From Symbiodinium natans (taxonomy: Eukaryota; Sar; Dinophyceae; Suessiales; Symbiodiniaceae), in NCBI GenBank assembly GCA_905221605.1, contig CAJNDS010002835.1:1-64000 (forward strand): DNA of 64,000 nucleotides, read 5' to 3'. The position numbers were made by a program, and so were the translations under genes. The notes under the pieces were generated by a model. It ran no database searches and was not told where the DNA came from. It saw only the letters and a program-made list of their open reading frames with translations. Positions 29,931-40,605 of the stretch are shown here, one piece after another (the stretch's first letter is position 1; every line of letters begins with the position of its first letter).

Positions 29931-30009
29931 AAAGCACACGAAGTGCAGAGCACGACAACAAGCAGAGGTCTTTTCTCTCCATCACAATACTAGATCATTT
30001 TCACCCCGT

Positions 30010-30112
30010 AGCAAAGAGGCGGCGGCTTTCCTGTCGCCGCTGGGCTTTGCACCTTCGTCCAAGTCGGATCGGGAGGCCGGAGAGCGGGCCGCACTGGGGA
30101 ACAAGTACTCAC
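30010..30112 (+). CDS. candidate exon
   Basis: It reads KEAAAFLSPLGFAPSSKSDR and EAGERAALGNK, polar and Ala-rich. It lies between the coiled-coil exons and the 30.7-kb exon on the same strand. Confidence 0.4.
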
Positions 30113-30259
30113 AAAGTAGGGCGTTGCCTCTTCCTTGTCTGCACTACTCTTCTTGGTTTGGGTTTGTTGGCATCCCGATTTGGGCGTTTTTGACTGTTTT
30201 TGGGTTCTGGAACCTGTAAATAAACGTAAATCTTAGAAGGGGGGGGAAGAAGGGGTGAA

Positions 30260-30385
30260 ACGAGCGTATATATATATAATACGTATATATGTATATATAT
30301 ATATATATATAAATGCTAATATAAATAAATACATAAATAAATAAATATATGTATATATATATATATATGTATTATGTATATAAGC
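30260..30385. repeat. (TA)n and AAATAAAT microsatellite
   Basis: TATATA, TATGTA and TAAATAAA units, with no coding content. A G run follows at 30471-30479. Confidence 0.9.
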
Positions 30386-30711
30386 TCAGCACCCCTCCAA
30401 AGTCAAAAAAACAAATCCCAAGAGCCAAATTCAACGTTTTCTGGGAGAATGTCCTTTGTTTTGCATGTTTGGGGGGGGGCTCCCATTAGCTTAAGATGCA
30501 CAGGGCATGGGGTCAAGTAAGACTGTTCAGCGAAGTGCGCTGCGTAAGTCTCAACCTATAGTTCTTTGAAACCGATCGATTGAAGATTGACGTCCCCGCT
30601 GAGAAATCTTCAACCCTCAATTGCATTGAAGGTTGCAGATGGCAGAAGCAACTCACAGAATGCACTTGAGTTCAAGCACTTTGTATACAGTTTCTACCAG
30701 TTCAGCCCCAA

Positions 30712-30987
30712 TTGTTCGATTTGAGGGATCCTGTTTGTCCTCCAAAATTCTCTCCTCCGGAAGCTCAGGTCACAGCCTGGGAGGCCGCGGCAGAACGCCT
30801 GGGCCAGCAGGCGGAGGCTCGGCGGAAGTCTGGGATGTGGGATCCCATGATCCATAACAGCACTTATAAGAACCATCATATGGGATATGACGAGTCCGTG
30901 CAGTTGTATAAATGGAGTTCCAGATTCGGCGGCAAAAGCCGTTTGATTAGGCGGTTTGCTTCACAGTTCTTCAAGGCACTTCATTGA
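30712..30987 (+). CDS. candidate terminal exon
   Basis: The frame FDLRDPVCPPKFSPPEAQVT, then AWEAAAERLGQQAEARRKSG and MWDPMIHNSTYKNH, stays open to a stop at 30985-30987. The first two thirds have strong coding character; the final part may be 3' untranslated or intron. It could be the last exon of the coiled-coil gene that begins before 27 kb. Confidence 0.45.
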   Translation: MFDLRDPVCPPKFSPPEAQVTAWEAAAERLGQQAEARRKSGMWDPMIHNSTYKNHHMGYDESVQLYKWSSRFGGKSRLIRRFASQFFKALH

Positions 30988-31109
30988 CATCGGGCCACCA
31001 AGCTCTGCATCAGCATCTACTCGGCTCTCGGTATGCTTATCAAGCTGATCTCCAGTCAAAAGTCCCAGGGGGGAAGTACTAGACTAGACTGCCAAGCTGT
31101 TTGGAATCT

Positions 31110-31262
31110 CTTGCTCTTTCTATGTGCTCTGGGTTGTGGAATGGTTTTGGCAGTTGGGCTGGGATTGCTCTTGCTTTGTTTGTGGAGTCGTCGTTCAGTC
31201 CTGCCGACATTGGCCAGGTCCTCGCCCTGGCAAGCTGCTCAGCAACTGGCCCTGTCTCCAAG
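31110..31262 (+). CDS. candidate exon upstream of the HAD array
   Basis: In one frame the sequence gives SWAGIALALFVESSFSPADI and GQVLALASCSATGPVSK, ending at CCAAG|GT near 31262. A different frame gives a hydrophobic, membrane-like string. I favour the first on composition but cannot decide. Confidence 0.3.
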
Positions 31263-31414
31263 GTGGGTTGCTGTGATATGCCATGCCCGACGTAATCCGG
31301 TGTGCATCGGCATGCATTGCCTGGTTTTATTGTAGTGCTGGATCCCCAAGTAGAGTCAAGACCTGACCACCTGTCTCTGCAAGAGAGCATGGTCGGCTCG
31401 CAAGCATATGTAAA

Positions 31415-31612
31415 ATACAAATGCGGCTGGAAACATACTGCAACGACACTCTTGAAATGCCACCGAGTGTCACATCAGGAGGCTGCGAGCACATGCGAGC
31501 ACCATAACCTGATGCAAAAGTTATCGGAGATCCAAATGAATCAGCGTATCATGCAAATGTCCACGCTGCGCCATGGCAAGCTGGTGGGTCATGATGGACA
31601 CAGCGGCCATAG
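31415..31612 (+). CDS. candidate 5' exon of the HAD gene
   Basis: The frame contains YVKYKCGWKHTATTLLKCHR, then HHNLMQKLSEIQMNQRIMQM and STLRHGKLVGHDGH, of plausible coding character. It lies 50 bp before the first proline-rich HAD exon, so it may supply the N-terminus. The junction is not established. Confidence 0.3.
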
Positions 31613-31664
31613 GAGTGGAGTGATAGGATGTCAGAGACATGCCCACACCCTCCACCTTCTCCAG

Positions 31665-32087
31665 GCCTTGTGGCTCCCCCTAGGCAGGCAACCGTCACAC
31701 TGGGCTCACTGTGCCCGGCGCCACCACCGCCACCAGCGCCTGCGGCACCCGCACCCCCACCCTCAGGTTTCAGCGGAGTCTTTAAGTCAGGCTCCACCGT
31801 GCCAGCTGCCAAGGCTTCGCCAAAGCAAGAGGCTGCCCAGAGTGGAGGGGGCTTGAAGCACGTGTACTTCGACTTCGACCAGACCATCTCCAAGATCCAC
31901 GTCTTCAAGCAGCTCGCTGGCTGGGAGCCGGGCGTCGACGCGCGGCACGCGCTGTCCGAGCGCGGGCAGATCCACCGACTGGAGATGCTGAATGCGGCAC
32001 AGTACGCCTACCAGGGCAGCACAGGCACCGTGGTGCCGTGCGCCGCAGGAACACAGGGGGCCTCTTGGACAGCTTGCGCTTTGGGAG
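31665..32087 (+). CDS. HAD polyprotein exon 1: linker + N-half of HAD 1
   Basis: The first visible module. It opens after a pyrimidine-rich CCAG (31661-31664), in the same phase as every later exon. An ATG at 31628 in the same frame is an alternative start. It encodes a proline-rich linker (PPPPPAPAAPAPPPSGFSG), then motif I (YFDFDQTISK) and the cap region up to TACALGG. It lacks the preceding C-half, so it is the true left end of the array. Distinctive residue: Arg in GVDARHAL, where all others have Pro. Confidence 0.75.
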
Positions 32088-32343
32088 GACTGCTTGCGTA
32101 TGGAGCTGCGAGAGGTTTGTTTAGATGTTCGGCAGCCTGTTGAGAGCCTTCTTCGCAGCAGCTATAAACGGCCTGCTGCCGACTCGGCCATGAATTGCAT
32201 CGCCTTTACAGCTCTGTTTGCAATGTGGTGTAGGGTGCAACTGTCTGCGAGTATGTAGTTTCGTTGCTCCATAATTTTTTCCTAAACCCTCTCCCGAATC
32301 GACCTCTGAACACAGGGCCCGACCAAATGTGAGATGCTTGCAG
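32088..32343 (+). other. array introns 1-2, first class
   Basis: This intron and 33292-33548 are near identical (256 and 257 bp). They begin GACTGCTTGCGTATGG and end AATGTGAGATGCTTGCAG, and include CTAAACCCTCTCCCG. The donor is GA. Both belong to a recent tandem duplication of the unit. Confidence 0.85.
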
Positions 32344-33291
32344 GACCTGAGCGTGTGGGGCAGCTGCGCAGCTTCTTCGCGAGCATGAAGGCTTCCGGCA
32401 CGAAGCTGAGCATCATCACCAAGGGCAACGTGGGTGCCTGCCGATATCTGCTGGAGAACGAAGGGCTGCTGCAGTTCTTCGAGCAGGTCTTCGGCATGCT
32501 TGGCCAGTTCTACGGTGAGTCCGACTTCGACCGCGCCAACCCTGAGCCATCTCCTCTGGAAGGCAGCGTTGACTGCGAGCTGCGCGAGTCTAAGGCCAAC
32601 CTCATCCGCAACTTGATGTCTCGAGCGTCTTTGGGCGTCGACGAGGCGTGCCTGGTTGAGGACGACGCCCAGGAGATTGCATCCGTGCAGGGCATCTGCC
32701 GCAGCGTCTTCGTGGCTGAGAGGCGTGGGATGACCGAGAGCGAGATGGATGAGCTGAGACGCCTTGCAGGTGCGAGAGCTTCAGAGGCTGCGGACGCCAA
32801 AGCAGAGGCCAAAGCCTTCAGCAAAGTGGCGCCGAAGGCAGCGCTGATAGCTAAGCCGCAAGCTGCTCCCCCGCCACCTCCGCCAGATGGCTTCAGTGGA
32901 GTCTGCAAGGCTGGAGGAAAGAGCGTTCCACCCGGCAAGGGGCCTGTGGCACCCGCGCCCCCGCCCTCAGGCTTCAGCGGAGTCTTTAAGTCAGGCTCCA
33001 CCGTGCCAGCTGCCAAGGCTTCGCCAAAGCAAGAGGCTGCCCAGAGTGGAGGGGGCTTGAAGCACGTGTACTTCGACTTCGACCAGACCATCTCCAAGAT
33101 CCACGTCTTCAAGCAGCTCGCTGGCTGGGAGCCGGGCGTCGACGCGCCGCACGCGCTGTCCGAGCGCGGGCAGATCCACCGACTGAAGATGCTGAATGCG
33201 GCACAGTACGCCTACCAGGGAAGCACAGGCACCGTGGTGCCGTGCGCCGCAGGAACACAGGGGGCCTCTTGGACAGCTTGCGCTTTGGGAG
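32344..33291 (+). CDS. HAD polyprotein exon 2 (948 bp)
   Basis: Module anatomy, which holds for all internal exons: start GPERVGQLRSFF; HAD motif II LSIITKGN; motif III lysine in ESKANLIRNL; motif IV LVEDDAQEI; then linker type A with two copies of PPP(D/S)GFSGV(C/F)K; then the next domain's motif I DFDQT (33075-33089), cap type A (NAAQYAYQGSTG) and TACALGG. The conserved Asp, Thr, Lys and Asp-Asp are those HAD phosphatases use for the phospho-Asp mechanism. The substrate is unknown. Specific to this copy: KASGTKL and ADAKAEAK. The 5' intron (256 bp) and 3' intron (257 bp) are near identical. Confidence 0.9.
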
Positions 33292-33548
33292 GACTGCTTG
33301 CGTATGGAGCTGCGAGAGGTCTGTTTAGATGTTCGGCAGCCTGTTGAGAGCCTTCTTCGCAGCAGCTATAAACGGCCTGCTGCCGACTCGACCATGAATT
33401 GCATCGCCTTTACAGTTCTGTTTGCAATGTGGTGTAGGGTGCAACTGTCTGCGAGTATGTAGTTTCGTTGCTCCATAATTTTTTTCCTAAACCCTCTCCC
33501 GAATCGACCTCTGAACACAGGGCCCGACCAAATGTGAGATGCTTGCAG

Positions 33549-34496
33549 GACCTGAGCGTGTGGGGCAGCTGCGCAGCTTCTTCGCGAGCATGAAGGCTTC
33601 CGGCACGAAGCTGAGCATCATCACCAAGGGCAACGTGGGTGCCTGCCGATATCTGCTGGAGAACGAAGGGCTGCTGCAGTTCTTCGAGCAGGTCTTCGGC
33701 ATGCTTGGCCAGTTCTACGGTGAGTCCGACTTCGACCGCGCCAACCCTGAGCCATCTCCTCTGGAAGGCAGCGTTGACTGCGAGCTGCGCGAGTCTAAGG
33801 CCAACCTCATCCGCAACTTGATGTCTCGAGCGTCTTTGGGCGTCGACGAGGCGTGCCTGGTTGAGGACGACGCCCAGGAGATTGCATCCGTGCAGGGCAT
33901 CTGCCGCAGCGTCTTCGTGGCTGAGAGGCGTGGGATGACCGAGAGCGAGATGGATGAGCTGAGACGCCTTGCAGGTGCGAGAGCTTCAGAGGCTGCGGAG
34001 GCCAAAGCAGAGGCCAAAGCCTTCAGCAAAGTGGCGCCGAAGGCAGCGCTGATAGCTAAGCCGCAAGCTGCTCCCCCGCCACCTCCGCCAGATGGCTTCA
34101 GTGGCGTCTGCAAGGCTGGAGGAAAGAGCGTTCCACCCGGCAAGGGGCCTGCGGCACCCGCACCCCCGCCCTCAGGCTTCAGCGGAGTCTTTAAGTCAGG
34201 CTCCACCGTGCCAGCTGCCAAGGCTTCGCCAAAGCAAGAGGCTGCCCAGAGTGGAGGGGGCTTGAAGCACGTGTACTTCGACTTTGACCAGACCATCTCC
34301 AAGATCCACGTCTTCAAGCAGCTCGCTGGCTGGGAGCCGGGCGTCGACGCGCCGCACGCGCTGTCGGAGCGCGGGCAGATCCACCGACTGAAGATGCTGA
34401 ATGCGGCACAGTACGCCTACCAGGGAAGCACAGGCACCGTGGTGCCGTGCGCCGCAGGAACACAGGGGGCCTCTTGGACAGCTTGCGCTTTGGGAG
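33549..34496 (+). CDS. HAD polyprotein exon 3 (948 bp)
   Basis: Linker type A (AEAKAEAK, GPAAPAPPP), cap type A, KASGTKL variant. All HAD motifs are intact. It differs from exon 2 by only a few codons, consistent with duplication of a 1,205-bp unit that included the intron. The following intron switches to a different, 389-bp sequence, marking a change of duplicated block. Confidence 0.88.
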
Positions 34497-34885
34497 GACC
34501 GCAAACTGTTTGCATAGCTGGGAGTGCAGTGTAGATGTTCGGCGGCTTGGTGCAAGTCTGGCGAGAGCTTTCCTTGTAGCAGCTCTCTGCGGACGCCCAC
34601 AAATTCTACAGTATAGGCAGCCTGCTGAATCTGCTCGCCTTGTATGGTTGTGTTCACGTGGCCTGGTGGCCTGTGGTGTAAAGTCTGTGAGTATGCAGGT
34701 ATTTTGTAGCGCGTTAGATTCCTCCATCTGCTGCTCATTGCCGAGTAAATGCCCTGGCTTCAAAGCACGGGCCTCTGAAGTAGATTGCTATATACTGCTA
34801 TGAATGTAAATGGGTCTGACCTTGACCCGCAACATGCTCTATCCTCTCTAGCAGACTCTATCACAGAGATGAGAGACGTTTGCAG
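34497..34885 (+). other. array introns 3-4, second class
   Basis: This intron and 35834-36222 are 389 bp each and look identical. The tail (CTCTAGCAGACTCTATCACA then GAGATGAGAGACGTTTGCAG) is the one kept, with variation, by introns 6-11, 13 and 15, so it probably holds the branch/acceptor signals. Confidence 0.85.
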
Positions 34886-35833
34886 GACCTGAGCGTGTGG
34901 GGCAGCTGCGCAGCTTCTTCGCGAGCATGAAGGCTTCCGGCACGAAGCTGAGCATCATCACCAAGGGCAACGTGGGTGCCTGCCGATATCTGCTGGAGAA
35001 CGAAGGGCTGCTGCAGTTCTTCGAGCAGGTCTTCGGCATGCTTGGCCAGTTCTACGGTGAGTCCGACTTCGACCGCGCCAACCCTGAGCCGTCTCCGCTG
35101 GAAGGCAGCGTTGACTGCGAGCTGCGCGAGTCTAAGGCCAACCTCATCCGCAACTTGATGTCTCGAGCGTCTTTGGGCGTCGACGAGGCGTGCCTGGTTG
35201 AGGACGACGCCCAGGAGATTGCATCCGTGCAGGGCATCTGCCGCAGCGTCTTCGTGGCTGAGAGGCGTGGGATGACCGAGAGCGAGATGGATGAGCTGAG
35301 ACGCCTTGCAGGTGCGAGAGCTTCAGAGGCTGCGGACGCCAAAGCAGAGGCCAAAGCCTTCAGCAAAGTGGCGCCGAAGGCAGCGCTGATAGCTAAGCCG
35401 CAAGCTGCTCCCCCGCCACCTCCGCCAGATGGCTTCAGTGGCGTCTGCAAGGCTGGAGGAAAGAGCGTTCCACCCGGCAAGGGGCCTGTGGCACCCGCGC
35501 CCCCGCCCTCAGGCTTCAGCGGAGTCTTTAAGTCAGGCTCCACCGTGCCAGCTGCCAAGGCTTCGCCAAAGCAAGAGGCTGCCCAGAGTGGAGGGGGCTT
35601 GAAGCACGTGTACTTCGACTTTGACCAGACCATCTCCAAGATCCACGTCTTCAAGCAGCTCGCTGGCTGGGAGCCGGGCGTCGACGCGCCGCACGCGCTG
35701 TCGGAGCGCGGGCAGATCCACCGACTGAAGATGCTGAATGCGGCACAGTACGCCTACCAGGGAAGCACAGGCACCGTGGTGCCGTGCGCCGCAGGAACAC
35801 AGGGGGCCTCTTGGACAGCTTGCGCTTTGGGAG
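34886..35833 (+). CDS. HAD polyprotein exon 4 (948 bp)
   Basis: Linker type A with ADAKAEAK and GPVAPAPPP, as in exon 2; KASGTKL. Flanked on both sides by the same 389-bp intron, giving a 1,337-bp tandem period. HAD motifs are intact. Confidence 0.88.
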
Positions 35834-36222
35834 GACCGCAAACTGTTTGCATAGCTGGGAGTGCAGTGTAGATGTTCGGCGGCTTGGTGCAAGTCTGGCG
35901 AGAGCTTTCCTTGTAGCAGCTCTCTGCGGACGCCCACAAATTCTACAGTATAGGCAGCCTGCTGAATCTGCTCGCCTTGTATGGTTGTGTTCACGTGGCC
36001 TGGTGGCCTGTGGTGTAAAGTCTGTGAGTATGCAGGTATTTTGTAGCGCGTTAGATTCCTCCATCTGCTGCTCATTGCCGAGTAAATGCCCTGGCTTCAA
36101 AGCACGGGCCTCTGAAGTAGATTGCTATATACTGCTATGAATGTAAATGGGTCTGACCTTGACCCGCAACATGCTCTATCCTCTCTAGCAGACTCTATCA
36201 CAGAGATGAGAGACGTTTGCAG

Positions 36223-37170
36223 GACCTGAGCGTGTGGGGCAGCTGCGCAGCTTCTTCGCGAGCATGAAGGCTTCCGGCACGAAGCTGAGCATCATCACCA
36301 AGGGCAACGTGGGTGCCTGCCGATATCTGCTGGAGAACGAAGGGCTGCTGCAGTTCTTCGAGCAGGTCTTCGGCATGCTTGGCCAGTTCTACGGTGAGTC
36401 CGACTTCGACCGCGCCAACCCTGAGCCGTCTCCGCTGGAAGGCAGCGTTGACTGCGAGCTGCGCGAGTCTAAGGCCAACCTCATCCGCAACTTGATGTCT
36501 CGAGCGTCTTTGGGCGTCGACGAGGCGTGCCTGGTTGAGGACGACGCCCAGGAGATTGCATCCGTGCAGGGCATCTGCCGCAGCGTCTTCGTGGCTGAGA
36601 GGCGTGGGATGACCGAGAGCGAGATGGATGAGCTGAGACGCCTTGCAGGTGCGAGAGCTTCAGAGGCTGCGGAGGCCAAAGCAGAGGCCAAAGCCTTCAG
36701 CAAAGTGGCGCCGAAGGCAGCGCTGATAGCTAAGCCGCAAGCTGCTCCCCCGCCACCTCCGCCAGATGGCTTCAGTGGCGTCTGCAAGGCTGGAGGAAAG
36801 AGCGTTCCACCCGGCAAGGGGCCTGCGGCACCCGCACCCCCGCCCTCAGGTTTCAGCGGAGTCTTTAAGTCAGGCTCCACCGTGCCAGCTGCCAAGGCTT
36901 CGCCAAAGCAAGAGGCTGCCCAGAGTGGAGGGGGCTTGAAGCACGTGTACTTCGACTTCGACCAGACCATCTCCAAGATCCACGTCTTCAAGCAGCTCGC
37001 TGGCTGGGAGCCGGGCGTCGACGCACCGCACGCGCTGTCCGAGCGCGGGCAGATCCACCGACTGGAGATGCTGAATGCGGCACAGTGCGCCTACCAGGCA
37101 AGCACAGGCACCGTGGTGCCGTGCGCCGCAGGAACACAGGGGGCCTCTTGGACAGCTTGCGCTTTGGGAG
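36223..37170 (+). CDS. HAD polyprotein exon 5 (948 bp)
   Basis: Last copy with KASGTKL. The cap reads NAAQCAYQASTG (Cys and Ala changes) and RLEML as in exon 1. HAD motifs are intact. The next intron is 2,087 bp because of a 1.7-kb insertion with a target-site duplication. Confidence 0.88.
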
Positions 37171-37205
37171 GACTGCAAACTGTTTGCATAGCTGGGAGTT
37201 CCAAG

Positions 37206-38899
37206 AGGCAGACCGGTCGCTTGTGCCCGCTTTAGGCTGGTCAGTTGTGCCCGCCTTACGCGGGTCACTTGTGCCCGCGTACGTGCCTCAAATCACAGCA
37301 GGGCCGCACTTTGGGCCACCTCCCGCCAAAACGCAGACCTGTCACTTGTGCCCACCTTTCGGTCTTAAAATATGGCAGGGCCACAGGATGAGGTGTTTGT
37401 CGGTTGAAAAGTCGCGTCCCTGCCACATCCGGCAGGCTCTCTGCCCCTGCCACCTGTCACCCCATTCAAGTGGACGCCAAGCACTCCGGCTGACCGTGCA
37501 GGGCGCATCGGGCAACAACAGTCGTTTTTTTACCCCTCCAAACCCGAACCCTGGACCCAGAAACAACTGACCTGAGGCCTTGCGTGGAAGGCTCCCCTTG
37601 GGTCAGATGTCTGTAGACGCCCAGCCCGCCCAAGCCCCCCCTCGCTCCCTTCCCCCTCCACCCCCTCCCAAGCACTGCGGCTGACCGTGCAGGGCTCCCC
37701 CTGCGGCTGACCGTGCAGGGCGCGTTGGTCAACAACAGTCGTTTTTGCCCCTCCAAACCCCCCCCCATCCCCCCTCCCCTCACCCGTTTCCAGGGCGGGT
37801 GACTGGGTGTGGTGTGTGGCGTCAAACAAGCTTATTCTTATCCCCCCCCCCCTTCCCCCCCCTCCCCCCTCCCCCCGTTGCAGGGCGGGTGACTGGATGC
37901 GGTTGTGTTGAGCGCGTCAAACAAGCTTATTCTTGTCCCCCCCCCTCCACCCCCCTCCCCCCTCCCTCACCCGTTAGGACTGGATGTGGTTGACTGGATG
38001 TGGTTGTGTTGCCCCCCCCCCCCTCCCCTCACCCGTTTCCAGGGCGGGTGACTGGGTGTGGTGTGTGGCGTCAAACAAGCTTATTCTTATCCCCCCCCCC
38101 CCCCCCCCCCCTCCCCCCGTTGCAGGGCGGGTGACTGGATGCGGTTGTGTTGAGCGCGTCAAACAAGCTTATTCTTGTCCCCCCCCTCCACCCCCCTCCC
38201 CCCTCCCTCACCCGTTAGGACTGGATGTGGTTGACTGGATGTGGTTGTGTTGCCCCCCCTCCGCCCTCCCCTCACCCGTTTCCAGGGCGGGTGACTGGGT
38301 GTGGTGTGTGGCATGAAACAAGGTTATTCTTATCCCCCCCCCCCTCCCCACCTGCACCCCCCCCCACCCCCCCCCGTTGGCAGGGCGGGTGACTGGATGC
38401 GGTTGTGTTGAGCGCGTCAAACAAGCTTATTCTTGTCCCCCCCCCCCCCCCCCCTCCCCCCCCCTCCCCCCTCCTCACCCGTTGGGACTGGATGTGGTTG
38501 ACTGGATGTGGTTGTGTTGCCCCCCCCAGGGCGGGTGACCGGCGTCAAACAAGCTTATTCTTATCCCCCCCCCCTCCCCTCCCCCCCGCCCGTTGCAGGG
38601 CGGGTGACTGGATGTTATTCTTGTCCCCCCCCTCCCCTCCCCCCCCCTCCTCCTCACCCGTTGGGACTGGATGTGGTTGACTGGATGTGGTTGTGTTGAC
38701 CGCCTCAAACAAGCTTATTCTTATCCCCCCCCCTCCCCACCCCCCCACCCCCCCAGAAACGTGGGCACAAGTGACGGGGTACGTGGGCACAAGTGACGGG
38801 GTACGTGGGCACAAGTGACGGGGTACGTGGGCGCAAGTGACCCGAAACCGCGTGGGCACAAGTGACCGCGATCGCGTGGGCACAAGTGACGGGGCTGCC
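37206..38899. mobile_element. non-autonomous DNA transposon-like insertion, 1.7 kb
   Basis: Flanked by the 8-bp direct repeat GTTCCAAG (37198-37205 and 38900-38907). The ends are inverted: GGCAGACCGGTCGCTTGTG on the left and the complement of GGCAGCCCCGTCACTTGTG on the right. Subterminal GGTCACTTGTGCCC-like units repeat at both ends in opposite orientation (several at 37205-37280; about six as GGGCACAAGTGAC at 38762-38890). It has no coding frame. An 8-bp duplication and subterminal repeats fit hAT-like or similar elements; the superfamily is inferred. Confidence 0.65.
37781..38740. repeat. ~245-bp tandem repeat inside the insertion
   Basis: CACCCGTTTCCAGGGCGGGT recurs at 37781, 38030 and 38273 (spacing 249 and 243), each unit also containing two CAAACAAGCTTATTCTT phrases and poly-C runs. 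A fourth unit from about 38525 is truncated. Confidence 0.85.
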
Positions 38900-39257
38900 G
38901 TTCCAAGATGTTCGGCGGCTTGGTGCAAGCCTGGCGAGAGCTTTCCTTGTAGCAGCTCTCTGCGGACGCCCACAAATTCTACAGTATAGGCAGCCTGCTG
39001 AATTTGCTCGCCTTGTATGGTTGTGTTCACGTGGCCTGGTGGCCTGTGGTGTAAGTCTGTGAGTATGCAGGTATTTTGTAGCGCGTTAGATTCCTCCATC
39101 TGCTGCTCATTGCCGAGTAAATGCCCTGGCTTCGAAGCACGGGCCTCTGAAGTAGATTGCTATATACTGCTATGAATGTAAAGGGGTCTGACCTTGACCC
39201 GCAACATGCTCTATCCTCTCTAGCAGACTCTATCACAAAGATGAGAGACGTTTCCAG

Positions 39258-40205
39258 GACCTGAGCGTGTGGGGCAGCTGCGCAGCTTCTTCGCGAGCAT
39301 GAAGGCTGCCGGCACGAAGCTGAGCATCATCACCAAGGGCAACGTGGGTGCCTGCCGATATCTGCTGGAGAACGAAGGGCTGCTGCAGTTCTTCGAGCAG
39401 GTCTTCGGCATGCTTGGCCAGTTCTACGGTGAGTCCGACTTCGACCGCGCCAACCCTGAGCCGTCTCCGCTGGAAGGCAGCGTTGACTGCGAGCTGCGCG
39501 AGTCTAAGGCCAACCTCATCCGCAACTTGATGTCTCGAGCGTCTTTGGGCGTCGACGAGGCGTGCCTGGTTGAGGACGACGCCCAGGAGATTGCATCCGT
39601 GCAGGGCATCTGCCGCAGCGTCTTCGTGGCTGAGAGGCGTGGGATGACCGAGAGCAAGATGGATGAGCTGAGACGCCTTGCAGGTGCGAGAGCTTCAGAG
39701 GCTGCGGAGGCCAAAGCAGAGGCCAAAGCCTTCAGCAAAGTGGCGCCGAAGGCAGCGCTGATAGCTAAGCCGCAAGCCGCTCCCCCGCCACCTCCGCCGG
39801 ATGGCTTCAGTGGCGTCTGCAAGGCTGGAGGAAAGAGCGTTCCACCCGGCAAGGGGCCTGCGGCACCCGCACCCCCGCCCTCAGGCTTCAGCGGAGTCTT
39901 TAAGTCAGGCTCCACCGTGCCAGCTGCCAAGGCTTCGCCAAAGCAAGAGGCTGCCCAGAGTGGAGAGGGCTTGAAGCACGTGTACTTCGACTTCGACCAG
40001 ACCATCTCCAAGATCCACGTCTTCAAGCAGCTCGCTGGCTGGGAGCCGGGCGTCGACGCGCCGCACGCGCTGTCCGAGCGCGGGCAGATCCACCGACTGA
40101 AGATGCTGAATGCGGCACAGTGCGCCTACCAGGGAAGCACAGGCACCGTGGTACCGTGCGCCGCAGGAACACAGGGGGCCTCTTGGACAGCTTGCGCTTT
40201 GGGAG
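39258..40205 (+). CDS. HAD polyprotein exon 6 (948 bp)
   Basis: From here on the copies read KAAGTKL. Specific changes: TESKMDEL (Glu to Lys) after motif IV, QSGEGLK before motif I and QCAYQGS in the cap. The acceptor is TTTCCAG rather than TTTGCAG. Motifs are intact. Its 3' intron (400 bp) is shared with the one after exon 15. Confidence 0.88.
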
Positions 40206-40605
40206 GACTGCAAACTGTTTGCATAGCTGGGAGTTCAATGTAGCTGTTCGGTGGCTTGGTGCAAGCCTGGCCTGGCGAGAGCTTTCCTTGTAGCAGCTCT
40301 CTGCGGGCACCCACAAGTTCTACAGGATAGACAGCCTGCTGAATTTTGCTCGCCTTGTCTGGTTGTGTTCACGTGGCCTGGTGGACTGTAGTGGTGTAAA
40401 GTCTGTGAGTATGCAGGTATTTTGTAGCGCGTTAGATTCCTCCATCTGCTGCTCGTTGCCGAGTAAATGCCCTGGCTTCAAAGCACGGGCCTCTGGAGTA
40501 GATTGCTATATACTGCTATGAATGTAAAGGGGTCTGACCTTTTGACCCGCAACATGCTCTATCCTCTCTAGCAGACTCTATCACAGAGATGAGAGACGTT
40601 TGCAG

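Larger units (their letters stand above)
37171..39257 (+). other. array intron 5, expanded to 2,087 bp
   Basis: The ends match the second-class introns; the middle (37206-38899) is an insertion described separately. The GA donor (GACTGC) and AG acceptor are normal for the array. Confidence 0.8.

Noticed and set aside
31033-31335. Hydrophobic ORF resembling a membrane protein
   Set aside because: Another frame over the same bases has better coding composition and ends at a plausible donor; there is no independent support for a membrane gene.
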